DNA of 25,713 nt from positions 1 to 25,713 of the forward strand of contig JAQTRM010000017.1 in assembly GCA_028711825.1 (NCBI GenBank), given 5' to 3'. Position numbers and translations under genes: made by a program. The notes under the pieces were generated by a model. The model was not told where the DNA came from and did no database searches. It saw nothing but the letters and a program-made list of their open reading frames with translations. This document shows positions 13,979-21,630 of this stretch, piece after piece. This DNA is from Candidatus Omnitrophota bacterium (GTDB lineage Bacteria; Omnitrophota; Gorgyraeia; Gygaellales; Profunditerraquicolaceae). Numbering within the stretch: the first letter of the stretch is position 1; every line of letters begins with the position of its first letter.

Positions 13979-14047
13979 AAAATAAAGGGGACGGTTCTAT
14001 TTTTTAACTTTGTTTTACCAGAAAAATAGAACCGTCCCCTTTATTTT
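13979..14047. repeat. REP-like inverted repeat, 26-bp perfect arms
   Basis: Arms at 13979-14004 and 14022-14047 are exact reverse complements, separated by a 17-base loop. The core is GGGGACGGTTCTATTTT. Repeats of this style occur in multiple copies near RAYT (Y1-type) transposases in many genomes; no transposase is present here, so that link is inference. The T-rich end could also terminate transcription from the receptor gene on either strand. Confidence 0.8.
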
Positions 14048-14054
14048 TTGGTTT

Positions 14055-14079
14055 GCTGAAAGCTGGTGGCTGAAAGCTG
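14055..14079. repeat. Short direct repeat GCTGAAAGCTG (two copies)
   Basis: GCTGAAAGCTG occurs at 14055-14065 and 14069-14079, separated by three bases and immediately next to the REP-like inverted repeat. It is followed by GACAGC, so it may be a decayed part of the same repeat family. Confidence 0.6.
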
Positions 14080-14091
14080 ACAGCCGAAGGA

Positions 14092-14120
14092 TTGATTAAG
14101 GAAGTTTTATGGGTTATAAT
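14092..14120 (+). promoter_or_regulatory. Candidate promoter of the ABM-like gene
   Basis: TTGATT (14092-14097), 17 bases, consensus TATAAT (14115-14120). It lies directly upstream of a strong ribosome-binding site AAAGGAGG (14130-14137) and the ATG at 14141. Confidence 0.6.
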
Positions 14121-14140
14121 ATATTTAACAAAGGAGGCTT

Positions 14141-14449
14141 ATGTTTATCCACGCGGTTTTATTTATTGTTAAACCCAAAGAAGTCGCCAAATACCGGAAG
14201 GACAGTTTGATGTGGGCGGACCATACCGCCAAGGCCCCGGGGTTTTTATCCTACCGGACGATGAAACGCTATGGTTTTAAAGATCAGTACGTTTCGGTTT
14301 ATCAATGGGGAAAAAAGGGCGACCACGACCGTTTTATGCGCAAATATCATGATTGGCTGGTGGGGAAATCCAAGGCAAAGGTCGGTGTAGTGGGATATTA
14401 TAATTTTAAAGAGATAGATAAGAAGGTTGTGAAAAGGTGTAAGCCTTAA
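14141..14449 (+). CDS. Small dimeric alpha/beta-barrel (ABM-like) protein
   Basis: This 102-aa protein fits the antibiotic-biosynthesis-monooxygenase / dimeric alpha-beta-barrel fold. It has an opening strand FIHAVLFIVKP, helix EVAKYRKDSLMWADHTAKAPGF, strands YRTMKRYGFKDQYVSVYQW, then a helix DHDRFMRKYHDWL and a final strand GVVGYYNF. Members include heme-degrading and quinol-oxidising enzymes and many uncharacterised proteins, so no reaction can be assigned. It has its own promoter and the ribosome-binding site AAAGGAGG, and is flanked by repeats, so it is probably monocistronic. The assignment rests on fold pattern only. Confidence 0.65.
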   Translation: MFIHAVLFIVKPKEVAKYRKDSLMWADHTAKAPGFLSYRTMKRYGFKDQYVSVYQWGKKGDHDRFMRKYHDWLVGKSKAKVGVVGYYNFKEIDKKVVKRCKP

Positions 14450-14451
14450 GG

Positions 14452-14470
14452 TGTAAGTTTTAAACTTACA
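14452..14470. repeat. Small palindrome after the ABM-like gene, possible terminator
   Basis: Arms TGTAAGTTT (14452-14460) and AAACTTACA (14462-14470) are perfect reverse complements around one base. AAGGTGTAAG also occurs twice (14434-14443 and 14448-14457). No T-tract follows, so a terminator role is uncertain. Confidence 0.45.
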
Positions 14471-14495
14471 ACTTATCACTGTTTTCAAATATTTA

Positions 14496-14524
14496 TTGAC
14501 AAATAACAGTCGGTTTTGTATAAT
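14496..14524 (+). promoter_or_regulatory. Perfect-consensus sigma70 promoter upstream of csp
   Basis: TTGACA (14496-14501), exactly 17 bases, TATAAT (14519-14524): both boxes are full consensus at ideal spacing. The predicted start is about 14531. It is the strongest promoter visible in the window. Confidence 0.88.
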
Positions 14525-14530
14525 TATCTT

Positions 14531-14600
14531 GTAGTAAATAAGGGGGTAGAATCTGGAACCGTGAGGAGAAAGAAGAACCATACCTTGCGGTTTTTTCTTT
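14531..14600 (+). ncRNA. Short terminated leader or small RNA upstream of csp
   Basis: Downstream of the perfect promoter, AACCGTGAGG (14557-14566) pairs with CCTTGCGGTT (14583-14592) over ten base pairs, two of them G-U. A T-rich tract follows to about 14600. This is an intrinsic terminator or attenuator, giving an RNA of about 70 bases. It contains no open frame with a ribosome-binding site. It may be an independent small RNA or a cold-responsive attenuated leader of csp. It does not match a riboswitch class I recognise. Confidence 0.5.
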
Positions 14601-14616
14601 TTATATCCTTTTAGTT

Positions 14617-14625
14617 TGCTATAAT
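14617..14625 (+). promoter_or_regulatory. Candidate second (extended -10) promoter of csp
   Basis: TGCTATAAT (14617-14625) is an extended -10 with full TATAAT and no clear -35. It lies downstream of the leader terminator and about 26 bases upstream of the csp start, so csp could be transcribed independently of the upstream promoter. Confidence 0.45.
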
Positions 14626-14651
14626 TTTTTTGGAAAGGAGGAAGTAAAAAA

Positions 14652-14852
14652 ATGGCAAAAGGCAAAGTAAAATGGTTTTCCAATCAAAAGGGTTATGGTT
14701 TTATTACTCCTGAGAACGGTGCGGATGTCTTCGTGCATCATACCGCCATCCAGGGTGAAGGCTATAAGACTCTTGAGGAGGGCCAAGAGGTTGAATTTGA
14801 GATCGAAAAAGGTCCAAAAGGCGAACAAGCTACTAAAGTAGTGAAGTTATAA
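14652..14852 (+). CDS. csp: Cold-shock protein (CspA family)
   Basis: This 66-aa single cold-shock domain binds single-stranded RNA and DNA and acts as an RNA chaperone in the cytoplasm. RNP1 is KGYGFI and RNP2 is VFVHH, with the typical MAKGKVKWFSNQ start and GPKGEQATKV end. The ribosome-binding site AAAGGAGGAAG is strong. It is monocistronic, between the leader described above and a clear terminator. Which Csp paralogue it is, and whether it is cold-induced, cannot be told from sequence. Confidence 0.97.
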   Translation: MAKGKVKWFSNQKGYGFITPENGADVFVHHTAIQGEGYKTLEEGQEVEFEIEKGPKGEQATKVVKL

Positions 14853-14866
14853 CCTCAAAAAAAACG

Positions 14867-14902
14867 AAAAAGGCCCGGCCGAATAAGCTGGGCCTTTTTT
14901 TT
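14867..14902 (+). terminator. Intrinsic terminator after csp
   Basis: AGGCCCGGC (14871-14879) pairs with GCTGGGCCT (14887-14895) across a seven-base loop with one G-U pair. It has A residues before and eight T residues after (14895-14902). Confidence 0.9.
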
Positions 14903-14921
14903 AAGATGAAAGCCGGTCAGG

Positions 14922-16040
14922 ATGGAAAATATCGATAAGCGGGTAGCGGTGGCGATGAGCGGAGGAGTGGATTCTTCGGTTGCCGCGGCATTGTTGAAAA
15001 AACAGGGCTATGAAGTTACCGGTATCACGATGTGTTTTTCCGCTCCAGGCGGACCCGTCTTCGGAGGGAACCTGCTGCATCTGGAAACCAAGAAACCTTC
15101 TTGTTGCGGCCTGGCGGGGATTGAAGACGCCCGGCGGGTCTGCCATTCCCTGGGGATCCGGCATTATATCCTGAATCTGAATAAGGATTTTTCGCGGCAG
15201 GTAATCGGTAATTTTTGCCGCGAATATCTTGCGGGACGGACCCCTAATCCCTGCGTAAGGTGCAATCAGCTCATAAAATTCGGAGTCCTGCTTAAAAAAA
15301 CCAGGAAGCTCGGCTTTGGCATTTTAGCCACCGGCCACTATGCGAGGGTCTCTAAAAAGGACGGTGCTTATTGCCTTAAAAAGGCCGGGGATCTTAAAAA
15401 AGACCAGTCATATTTTCTTTACCGGCTGAACCAGGCGCAGCTTAAGCATGTAATTTTTCCCCTGGCGGGAATGACCAAACCCCGGGTCAGGCAGCTGGCT
15501 TCGGATTTCGGACTGCGGGTTGCCGAAAAAAATGATAGTCAGGAGGTTTGTTTTTTGCCCGAAGGCCGCTACGGGGATTTTATTAAATCCACGCAAGATG
15601 CCGCCGGTTTCCGCCCCGGGAATTTCGTTGACCGGGAAGGTAATATTCTGGGGAGGCATCGGGGGGTCGTTTTTTACACCATAGGCCAGCGTCACGGCAT
15701 AGGGATTCCCGCCCCTCATCCTCTTTACGTGATAAAGATCGAGGCAGGGAAAAATCGGGTTGTCCTGGGCGGCCGCCAAGAGGTTTATAAAAGAGAGTTT
15801 ATCGTAAAAGATACGCATTTTGTAAACAAGCCGGCCAAAAAGAAGATTGAGATTAAAGTAAGGATACGCTATAATCATAAGGAAGCCCCCGCTGTTGTTT
15901 ACCTCGATAAGCAAAAATGCAGGGTTGTTTTCAGGCGGCCGCAATTTGCGATAACTCCCGGTCAGTCCGCGGTTTTTTACGATAAAAATACGGTTTTAGG
16001 CGGAGGAATAATCCAAAAAATTATTGATGAAGATGATTAA
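14922..16040 (+). CDS. mnmA: tRNA-specific 2-thiouridylase MnmA
   Basis: This 372-aa enzyme makes the 2-thio group of wobble uridine 34 in tRNA Lys, Glu and Gln. The PP-loop is AMSGGVDSSVAA. The catalytic cysteine pair lies in RTPNPCVRCNQ and SQEVCFLPEG, with ATGHYAR and KDQSYFLYRL between them. The C-terminal domains (HGIGIPAPHPLYVI region onward) are full length. The start has only a weak ribosome-binding match (GTCAGG) and follows the csp terminator by about 20 bases, so its promoter must overlap that terminator or it depends on read-through. NifS upstream in the window could supply sulfur. Confidence 0.96.
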   Translation: MENIDKRVAVAMSGGVDSSVAAALLKKQGYEVTGITMCFSAPGGPVFGGNLLHLETKKPSCCGLAGIEDARRVCHSLGIRHYILNLNKDFSRQVIGNFCREYLAGRTPNPCVRCNQLIKFGVLLKKTRKLGFGILATGHYARVSKKDGAYCLKKAGDLKKDQSYFLYRLNQAQLKHVIFPLAGMTKPRVRQLASDFGLRVAEKNDSQEVCFLPEGRYGDFIKSTQDAAGFRPGNFVDREGNILGRHRGVVFYTIGQRHGIGIPAPHPLYVIKIEAGKNRVVLGGRQEVYKREFIVKDTHFVNKPAKKKIEIKVRIRYNHKEAPAVVYLDKQKCRVVFRRPQFAITPGQSAVFYDKNTVLGGGIIQKIIDEDD

Positions 16041-16950
16041 AGAAGATAAGAAGGTGATTACCAGAATCAAAGAGCTTAAGAAGAAACGTAATGCCGTTAT
16101 CCTGGCGCACAACTACCAGCTTCCCGAAGTGCAGGACATCGCGGATTTCCGCGGGGATTCTCTGGAGCTTTCCCGGATCGCGGCCAAGACTGAATGCGAG
16201 GTGATTGTTTTTTGCGGTGTTTATTTTATGGCCGAAACCGCTTCGATTCTTTCTCCGGATAAAAAGGTAATCATGCCGGATATCTCGGCGGGATGCCCGA
16301 TGGCGAATATGATGACCGCCGATGACCTGCGTAAACTTAAGAAAGAACACCCCGGAGCGGTGGCGGTAGGTTACGTGAATACTTCTGCGGCGGTAAAAGC
16401 GGAGCTGGATTATTGTTGTACCTCTACTAACGCGGTGGCGGTGGTAAACGCGCTCAAGGACAAGAAAGATATAATTTTCGTTCCGGATAAATACCTGGCG
16501 GATTATGTTTCTAAAAAAAGCGGCCGGAAACTGATCTCCTGGCACGGCTTCTGCCCCACACATGTCAAGATCCTTCCGGAGGACCTTATCCGTGAAAAGA
16601 AATTCCATCCCCGGGCCAAAGTGATGTCGCATCCGGAATGCCTGGCCGCGGTGGTTTCCCAGTCCGAGCTGGTGGTCTCCACCAGCCAGATGGCAAAACA
16701 CGCCCGCGAAGATTCCACTAAAGAGTTCATCGTGGGAACGGAGGCTGGTTTGATCTACCGCCTTAAGCAGGATAATCCCACCAAGGAATTCTATCTGGCC
16801 AGTGAACGCGCGGTCTGTCCTAACATGAAAAGGACGACGCAGGAAAAAGTACTCTGGGCCCTGGAAGAACTTAAGGATGAGGTCAAGGTTTCTGAAGATA
16901 TCCGGAAAAAAGCGCGCCGGGCAATTGACCGGATGTTGTCGATAATTTAA
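16027..16950 (+). CDS. nadA: Quinolinate synthase NadA
   Basis: This 307-aa [4Fe-4S] enzyme condenses iminoaspartate with dihydroxyacetone phosphate to form quinolinate for NAD synthesis. The three cluster cysteines lie in AGCPMANMM, HGFCPTHVK and RAVCPNMKR. Substrate residues appear in AHNYQLPEVQDIADF and SHPEC. A TTG at 16024, ATG at 16027 and ATG at 16033 are all in frame; the ATG at 16027 is chosen. The gene overlaps mnmA by 14 bases. NadB and NadC are not in the window. Confidence 0.96.
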   Translation: MKMIKEDKKVITRIKELKKKRNAVILAHNYQLPEVQDIADFRGDSLELSRIAAKTECEVIVFCGVYFMAETASILSPDKKVIMPDISAGCPMANMMTADDLRKLKKEHPGAVAVGYVNTSAAVKAELDYCCTSTNAVAVVNALKDKKDIIFVPDKYLADYVSKKSGRKLISWHGFCPTHVKILPEDLIREKKFHPRAKVMSHPECLAAVVSQSELVVSTSQMAKHAREDSTKEFIVGTEAGLIYRLKQDNPTKEFYLASERAVCPNMKRTTQEKVLWALEELKDEVKVSEDIRKKARRAIDRMLSII

Positions 16951-16984
16951 ATCTTAATAAATAATATTTTAACGCAGGCAAGGC

Positions 16985-17608
16985 ATGAATATTCCGATCG
17001 TCTTTGAGGACGACTGGTTGTTGGTAGCGGATAAGCCGGCGGGGCTGTTAAGTGTTCCCTCCTCCGGCGGCAAGTCGCGCAACCTTACCGATATCTTAAA
17101 CCAGGACGCCGCCGAGCGCAATTTGACTTATCGTTTTTATCCCTGTCACCGTCTGGACCGGGATACCTCGGGGCTTATCGTTTACGCCAAAAGCCGCCAG
17201 ATTGAAAAAAAGATGGCCGACGCGTTCAGAGCCAGGCAGGTAGAAAAGAAATATATCGCTTTCGTGCACGGAAAATTGCCCGCTCCGCAGGGCAGGATTT
17301 CATCGCCGATCGAAGGCAAGAGCGCTCTTACCATGTACCGGAAGACGGGAGAGCGTAACGCTTACAGCATTGTGGAGGTTTCTCCGCTTACCGGACGGAC
17401 CAATCAGATACGTATTCATTTTAAGAGGCTGTGTCATCCTCTGGTGGGTGAGGACAGGTTTGCTTTCCGCAAAGATTTTCCTTTACGCGCCAAGAGGGTT
17501 TGTCTGCATGCCGGATACTTAAGTTTTAAGCATCCTGAAACCGGTAAGATGCTGGTTTGGGAATCGCCTCTGCCCGAAGATATGAAAAAATTCCTTGCTA
17601 CGCATTAA
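16985..17608 (+). CDS. RluA-family pseudouridine synthase without S4 domain
   Basis: This 207-aa enzyme isomerises uridine to pseudouridine in rRNA or tRNA. The catalytic aspartate is in the signature HRLDRDTSGLIVYAK, with GRTNQIRIHFKRLCHPLVGE as the second family motif. It opens with IVFEDDWLLVADKPAGLLSVPS, and the N-terminal S4 RNA-binding domain of RluC/RluD is missing, as in RluA and TruC types. The RNA target cannot be assigned. It lies 34 bases after nadA. Confidence 0.93.
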   Translation: MNIPIVFEDDWLLVADKPAGLLSVPSSGGKSRNLTDILNQDAAERNLTYRFYPCHRLDRDTSGLIVYAKSRQIEKKMADAFRARQVEKKYIAFVHGKLPAPQGRISSPIEGKSALTMYRKTGERNAYSIVEVSPLTGRTNQIRIHFKRLCHPLVGEDRFAFRKDFPLRAKRVCLHAGYLSFKHPETGKMLVWESPLPEDMKKFLATH

Positions 17609-17623
17609 TTTGATCCGCGCCCG

Positions 17624-18394
17624 ATGAATATACTGGATGTTTTAATCTTTGGGTTTGTCGAAGGCGTTACCGAATTCCTCCCGATTTCTTCGACCGGGCA
17701 TCTGATGCTGACGGCCAGACTGCTGCATCTTGCTCCTTCGGAATTCGTCAAAAGCTTTCAGATCGCCATCCAGCTGGGGGCGGTGTTGTCGGTAGCGGTT
17801 GTTTACCGCAAACAATTGGCCGGCGGCAGCAGAATCTGGAAACATCTCCTGGTTGCTTTTTTACCCGCGGCCATTATCGGCGGGTTTTTTTACGCGGTAA
17901 TCAAAAGATATCTTCTGGCCAGCAGCCAGGTAGTTCTCTGGTCTTTATTTCTGGGCGGGTTATTTTTGGTGGTTTTTGAATTTTTTTACCGGCAGAAAGA
18001 AAATGCGGTTGACGACCTTGCGCGGATTTCTTACCCCCAGGCCCTGTTGATCGGTTTATTTCAGTCGGTGGCGATGATCCCCGGAGTTTCCCGTTCGGCG
18101 GCATGTATCGTAGGAGGGCTGGCAGCGGGTTTAAAAAGAAGGGTGGTGGTGGAGTTTTCTTTTCTCCTGGCTATCCCGACGATGTTGGCGGCAACGGCGC
18201 TGGATCTTTTTAAGAGCGCGCATTCCTTCAGCGGCACGGAGTTTATTTATTTGGGGGCGGGTTTTATCGTTTCTTTCCTGGTGGCGATGGCGGCGATAAA
18301 ATTACTGCTGCTTTTTATCCAGAAACATACTTTTATTTCTTTCGGGATCTACCGCATGGCCCTGGCGGTATTGTTCTGGTTTTTTATCAGATAG
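17624..18394 (+). CDS. uppP: Undecaprenyl-diphosphatase UppP (BacA)
   Basis: This 256-aa inner-membrane enzyme converts undecaprenyl diphosphate to the monophosphate lipid carrier for peptidoglycan and other envelope glycans; it also gives bacitracin resistance. The signature EGVTEFLPISSTGHL lies near residues 12-26 and the second motif IPGVSRSAACIVGGLAAGL near 150-170. About eight membrane segments are visible. It is 15 bases after the pseudouridine synthase gene and 13 before the kinase, so it is within one operon. Confidence 0.96.
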   Translation: MNILDVLIFGFVEGVTEFLPISSTGHLMLTARLLHLAPSEFVKSFQIAIQLGAVLSVAVVYRKQLAGGSRIWKHLLVAFLPAAIIGGFFYAVIKRYLLASSQVVLWSLFLGGLFLVVFEFFYRQKENAVDDLARISYPQALLIGLFQSVAMIPGVSRSAACIVGGLAAGLKRRVVVEFSFLLAIPTMLAATALDLFKSAHSFSGTEFIYLGAGFIVSFLVAMAAIKLLLLFIQKHTFISFGIYRMALAVLFWFFIR

Positions 18395-18407
18395 AAAGGC
18401 GCGTAAT

Positions 18408-19307
18408 ATGGACACGATTGTTTTAGGTACGGTAGCTTTGGATAATGTAAAAACTCCCTGCGGTATGCGCAGAGATCTTTTGGGCGGTTCAGCGGTGCAT
18501 TTTTCCATGGCGGCCAGGTTTTTTACCCGCGTAAGCCTGGTGGCGATCGTAGGCAAAGATTTTCCTTCCCGGCACATTAATTTCCTGAAGAAGAAAGGGG
18601 TTAATCTGGATTCCCTGACCATGGATCCCGGGGAAACCTTCCGGTGGGAGGGCAGTTACGAGGGGGATCTGAACTCCGCGCTTACCCTGCATACCCGGCT
18701 GGGAGTTCTCTCTACCTTTAAGCCTTTTGTTTCCGAAACGCAGCGTAAGATAGGAAATATTTTTCTGGCCAATGTCGATCCGGATATCCAGGAGGAGCTT
18801 CTTTGCCGGATGCGCAAGCCGCGCCTGGTGGGGCTGGATAGCATGAACTATTGGATCAATTCCAAGCCTAAATCGCTGGTAAAATTGCTCAAACGGGTGG
18901 ATATTTACGTCGCCAACGACCAGGAGGCGCGAGTTTTGAGCGGTGAAAATAATCTTATTAAAGCCGCCAAGTCTCTTTATTCCCTGGGGGCGAAGATGGT
19001 GCTCATAAAAAAAGGCGAACACGGAGTTTTATTTTACGGCAGGGGATTTATTTTTTCCCTTCCGGCCTACCCGGTGGAAAAAGTAGTCGATCCTACCGGG
19101 GCCGGAGATACTTTTGCCGGAGGTTTTATGGGTTATCTTTCCTCTTCGCGCAGGATCGATTCCGCGGCGATCAAAAAAGCCCTGGCATACGGAACGGTGG
19201 CGGCTTCCTTCAATGTGGAGGATTTCGGGGTTTCCCGGACCAGCCGGCTTACCCGCGCGGACCTGGAAAGGCGCCTGGCAAAATTCAAGAGATGTTTTTC
19301 TTTTTAG
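18408..19307 (+). CDS. PfkB-family carbohydrate/nucleoside kinase
   Basis: This 299-aa ribokinase-fold protein has the glycine pair at GGSAVHFSMAA (about 26-36) and the anion hole/catalytic motif VDPTGAGDTFAGGF, with D234 as base. Substrate is not predictable: ribokinase, adenosine kinase, ADP-heptose-type and other sugar kinases share these motifs. The opening DTIVLGTVALDNVKTP lacks the extended N-terminal lid residues of classic ribokinases. It is 13 bases downstream of uppP, in an envelope/housekeeping operon. It is probably an ATP-dependent kinase of a small metabolite. Confidence 0.88.
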   Translation: MDTIVLGTVALDNVKTPCGMRRDLLGGSAVHFSMAARFFTRVSLVAIVGKDFPSRHINFLKKKGVNLDSLTMDPGETFRWEGSYEGDLNSALTLHTRLGVLSTFKPFVSETQRKIGNIFLANVDPDIQEELLCRMRKPRLVGLDSMNYWINSKPKSLVKLLKRVDIYVANDQEARVLSGENNLIKAAKSLYSLGAKMVLIKKGEHGVLFYGRGFIFSLPAYPVEKVVDPTGAGDTFAGGFMGYLSSSRRIDSAAIKKALAYGTVAASFNVEDFGVSRTSRLTRADLERRLAKFKRCFSF

Positions 19308-19334
19308 GGGATCCGTTTTAATAAAGGAGGAGAG

Positions 19335-19784
19335 ATGCTCACGGAAAAAATATTCAACGATTATAAAGAAGCGATGAAATCTCATGATTCCTTGAAAAGT
19401 TCGATCTTGAGTTTTTTGCGTGCCGACATGCTTAACCAGGCGACCGCCAAAAAAAAAGATAAGCTTGATGATGCTGAGGTGATCGCGGTGATCAAGAAAC
19501 AGGTCAAGCAGCATCAGGACTCGATCGAGCAGTTTATCGGCGGCAACCGTATGGATGCGGCGGAAAAAGAAAAAAAAGAAATGGAGATCCTTAAAAGTTA
19601 CCTGCCGGAGGAGATGCCTCTGGAACGGGTCAAGGCCCTGATCGAAGAGGCGGTTGCCGCTACCGGTGCCAGCACCATGAAAGATATGGGGCGGCTGATG
19701 AAGGAACTCACTCCCAGAATCGCCGGACAGGCCGATGGTAAACTGGTCAGCGAACTGGTTAAACAGAGGTTAAGCGTTTCTTAA
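19335..19784 (+). CDS. yqeY: GatB/YqeY domain protein
   Basis: This 149-aa helical protein matches the YqeY family, related to the C-terminal tail domain of GatB and GatE. It has the start LTEKIFNDYKEAMKSHDSLK, a KKQVKQHQDSIEQF helix, LKSYLPEEM, and the end DMGRLMKELTPRIAGQADGKLVSELVKQRL. GatB-type domains bind tRNA in amidotransferases, but stand-alone YqeY has no firmly established role. The ribosome-binding site AAAGGAGGAG is strong. Confidence 0.93.
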   Translation: MLTEKIFNDYKEAMKSHDSLKSSILSFLRADMLNQATAKKKDKLDDAEVIAVIKKQVKQHQDSIEQFIGGNRMDAAEKEKKEMEILKSYLPEEMPLERVKALIEEAVAATGASTMKDMGRLMKELTPRIAGQADGKLVSELVKQRLSVS

Positions 19785-19798
19785 TATAAAATTCCCTC

Positions 19799-20992
19799 AT
19801 GTTCTCTTCTTTAAAAGTACCTTATTTCCGCCTTTATTGGTGCGGAATGTTCGTTTCCCTGATCGGCACCTGGATCCAGATTGTAGCGCAAAGCTGGCTT
19901 GTATTCCAACTTACCAATTCCGCTTTCTTGCTGGGGCTGGTGGGCTTTCTGGGTTCTATCCCAGTATTTATGCTTTCTTTGTTCGGTGGGGTGCTGGCGG
20001 ACAGGGTGGAAAAGAGGAAGATCCTGCTTTTTACCCAGGCCGCTTTTATGATCTCGGCTTTGCTTCTGGCGGTCCTTACCCAGCTTAAGATTATCACCCC
20101 GCTGCAGATCATGTTTATCGCCCTTTCAAACGGTATTATTATGGCTTTTGATTCCCCGGCGCGCCAGTCGATCGTGGTGGAACTGGTAGGCAAGAAGCAT
20201 CTCTTTAACGCTATTGCCCTGAATTCGGTGGCTTTTAATTCTTCGCGCATCATCGGGCCTGCCCTTGCCGGATTGTTGATTTCCGCCATCGGGATGAGCG
20301 GATGTTTTTATCTTAACGGGGCGAGTTTCCTGGCGGTCATTATCGCTTTGTTTTTTATCCGGCTCAATAAAAATGAAGCCCGTAATACGAATCCCGCTTT
20401 GGACGATATTAAAGCGGCGCTGGTTTTTATCGCCGGCCACCGACTTATCCTGGCTCTGGTGAGCCTGGTGGCGGCAATGAGCCTTTTTGGTATCTCTTAT
20501 ATTATCCTGATGCCGGTCTTTGCCGGCCATGTGCTCGGCCTGGACGCCAAAGGCCTGGGGGTGCTTATGTCGAGCGTGGGGATCGGCGCCCTGGTGGGGG
20601 CCTTGAGCCTGGCGGGGCTGGGAGATTTCAGGTTTAAAGGCAGGCTTTTGATCTGGTCGGTATTTATTTTCTCCTTCTCTCTTATGGCTTTTTCGATCTC
20701 CAGGAGTTATCCTTTCGCTCTCCTGGCCCTGGTTTTTGTGGGGGCCTGCAGTGTTTTTCCGGTAGCCCTGGTAAATACCCTGCTGCAGGTTAATGTGCCG
20801 GACGCGTTCCGCGGAAGGGTGATGGGCTTTTTTATGATTACCTTCGCGGGATTTGTGCCTTTCGGCAACCTTTTTTCAGGCGCGTTGGCGCAATATTGGG
20901 GAGTAAAAGCGGCGCTTTTTTCATGCGGGCTGATCTGTCTGGGTATCTTTACGCTGATCAATTTTATTTTTCCCGAATTACGCGATCTTTAG
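19799..20992 (+). CDS. MFS efflux transporter (EntS-like)
   Basis: This 397-aa inner-membrane protein has about twelve membrane segments and the MFS motif A as GGVLADRVEKRKIL. The opening YFRLYWCGMFVSLIGTWIQIVAQSWLVFQL is typical of the EntS/MFS_3 subfamily. Members export siderophores, drugs or other small molecules; the substrate here is unknown. It follows yqeY by 14 bases and ends the operon beginning at mnmA. No terminator is obvious after it. Confidence 0.9.
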   Translation: MFSSLKVPYFRLYWCGMFVSLIGTWIQIVAQSWLVFQLTNSAFLLGLVGFLGSIPVFMLSLFGGVLADRVEKRKILLFTQAAFMISALLLAVLTQLKIITPLQIMFIALSNGIIMAFDSPARQSIVVELVGKKHLFNAIALNSVAFNSSRIIGPALAGLLISAIGMSGCFYLNGASFLAVIIALFFIRLNKNEARNTNPALDDIKAALVFIAGHRLILALVSLVAAMSLFGISYIILMPVFAGHVLGLDAKGLGVLMSSVGIGALVGALSLAGLGDFRFKGRLLIWSVFIFSFSLMAFSISRSYPFALLALVFVGACSVFPVALVNTLLQVNVPDAFRGRVMGFFMITFAGFVPFGNLFSGALAQYWGVKAALFSCGLICLGIFTLINFIFPELRDL

Positions 20993-21043
20993 CTAATATC
21001 TACTTGATTTATTCCGGGGTTTTGTTAAAATTAATAACGATAA

Positions 21044-21059
21044 CCCGCCGGCCGGCGGG
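21044..21059. repeat. 16-bp GC palindrome in the intergenic gap
   Basis: A perfect 16-base G/C palindrome between the MFS gene and the lipoprotein gene. It has no T-tract and no recognised operator match. An AAGGAGGTG sequence follows it, but the open frame behind that is only ten codons (21067-21099), so no gene is called. Confidence 0.5.
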
Positions 21060-21150
21060 CAAGGAGGTGAAAGTTCTCCGGCAGTCTTTGGAAGGTTAAA
21101 TGTTATTATTATAGATTTAGTATATTATAAATATAAGAGAGGAGATATTT

Positions 21151-21609
21151 ATGAAGAGGGTTTTAGTTCTGGGCGTGGCGGTCTTGTTTTTAGCGGCACT
21201 GTCGGGTTGCGGTAAGAAACAGGAAGTGGAGGAATTACAGCCGATTACCATGGAATCTTTGGGGGCATCCAGCAGCGTCCCGGTTACCGCAAGTTCCGAA
21301 GTAAAGATTCCGGAGGCCAAGGTTTTATCAACTACCACCGCAGCCGTTTCGGCCAAAGAGGTTCTGCCTTTGCCGCCGGCCGGCCCTTATAAACCGACGA
21401 ACATGGAGATCCAGACCGCTTTGAAGAATGCGGGTTATTATTCCGGAAGTGTCGACGGAAAAATCGGTCCCAAGAGCAAAAAAGCGATTAAAGATTTCCA
21501 GAAAGCGAATAATCTAACTATGGACGGCAAGGTCGGACCGAAAACCTGGGAGGCATTAAGTAAATATACCGGAGCCTCCGCGGCGGTCGATACGGTTGTT
21601 AAGCAGTAA
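21151..21609 (+). CDS. Lipoprotein with peptidoglycan-binding domain
   Basis: This 152-aa envelope protein has a type II signal peptide with lipobox LSGC (C20). A flexible Ser/Thr/Ala/Pro-rich linker spans about residues 24-82. A PG_binding_1 domain follows (about 87-142, from EIQTALKNAGYYSGSVDGKIGPKSKKAIKDFQ to DGKVGPKTWEAL). That domain binds peptidoglycan, so the protein likely tethers the outer membrane to the cell wall. No enzymatic domain is present. The ribosome-binding site is AGAGGAG at 21136-21142; an AT-rich stretch with possible -10 boxes lies about 20 bases above. Confidence 0.9.
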   Translation: MKRVLVLGVAVLFLAALSGCGKKQEVEELQPITMESLGASSSVPVTASSEVKIPEAKVLSTTTAAVSAKEVLPLPPAGPYKPTNMEIQTALKNAGYYSGSVDGKIGPKSKKAIKDFQKANNLTMDGKVGPKTWEALSKYTGASAAVDTVVKQ

Positions 21610-21624
21610 AATTATTTTTATACG
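21596..21624 (+). promoter_or_regulatory. Weak candidate promoter for the structured intergenic RNA
   Basis: TTGTTA (21596-21601), 17 bases, TATACG (21619-21624): four of six matches in each box. It would start RNA near 21631. The match is modest and it overlaps the end of the lipoprotein gene. Confidence 0.25.
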
Positions 21625-21630
21625 TTCGCC

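Larger units (their letters stand above)
13873..14140. other. Intergenic region with weak terminator hairpin and repeat elements
   Basis: This 268-base gap holds no gene. CAGGG-GACA-CCCTG (13892-13905) just after the receptor stop could be a weak terminator but has no proper T-tract. Short arms ATAACT (13913-13918) and AGTTAT (13934-13939) form a second small inverted repeat. The larger repeats and the promoter in this gap are listed separately. Confidence 0.5.

Noticed and set aside
21067..21099. Ten-codon frame behind AAGGAGGTG, possible leader peptide
   Set aside because: No run of regulatory codons and no terminator/antiterminator pair ahead of the lipoprotein gene; not supported.
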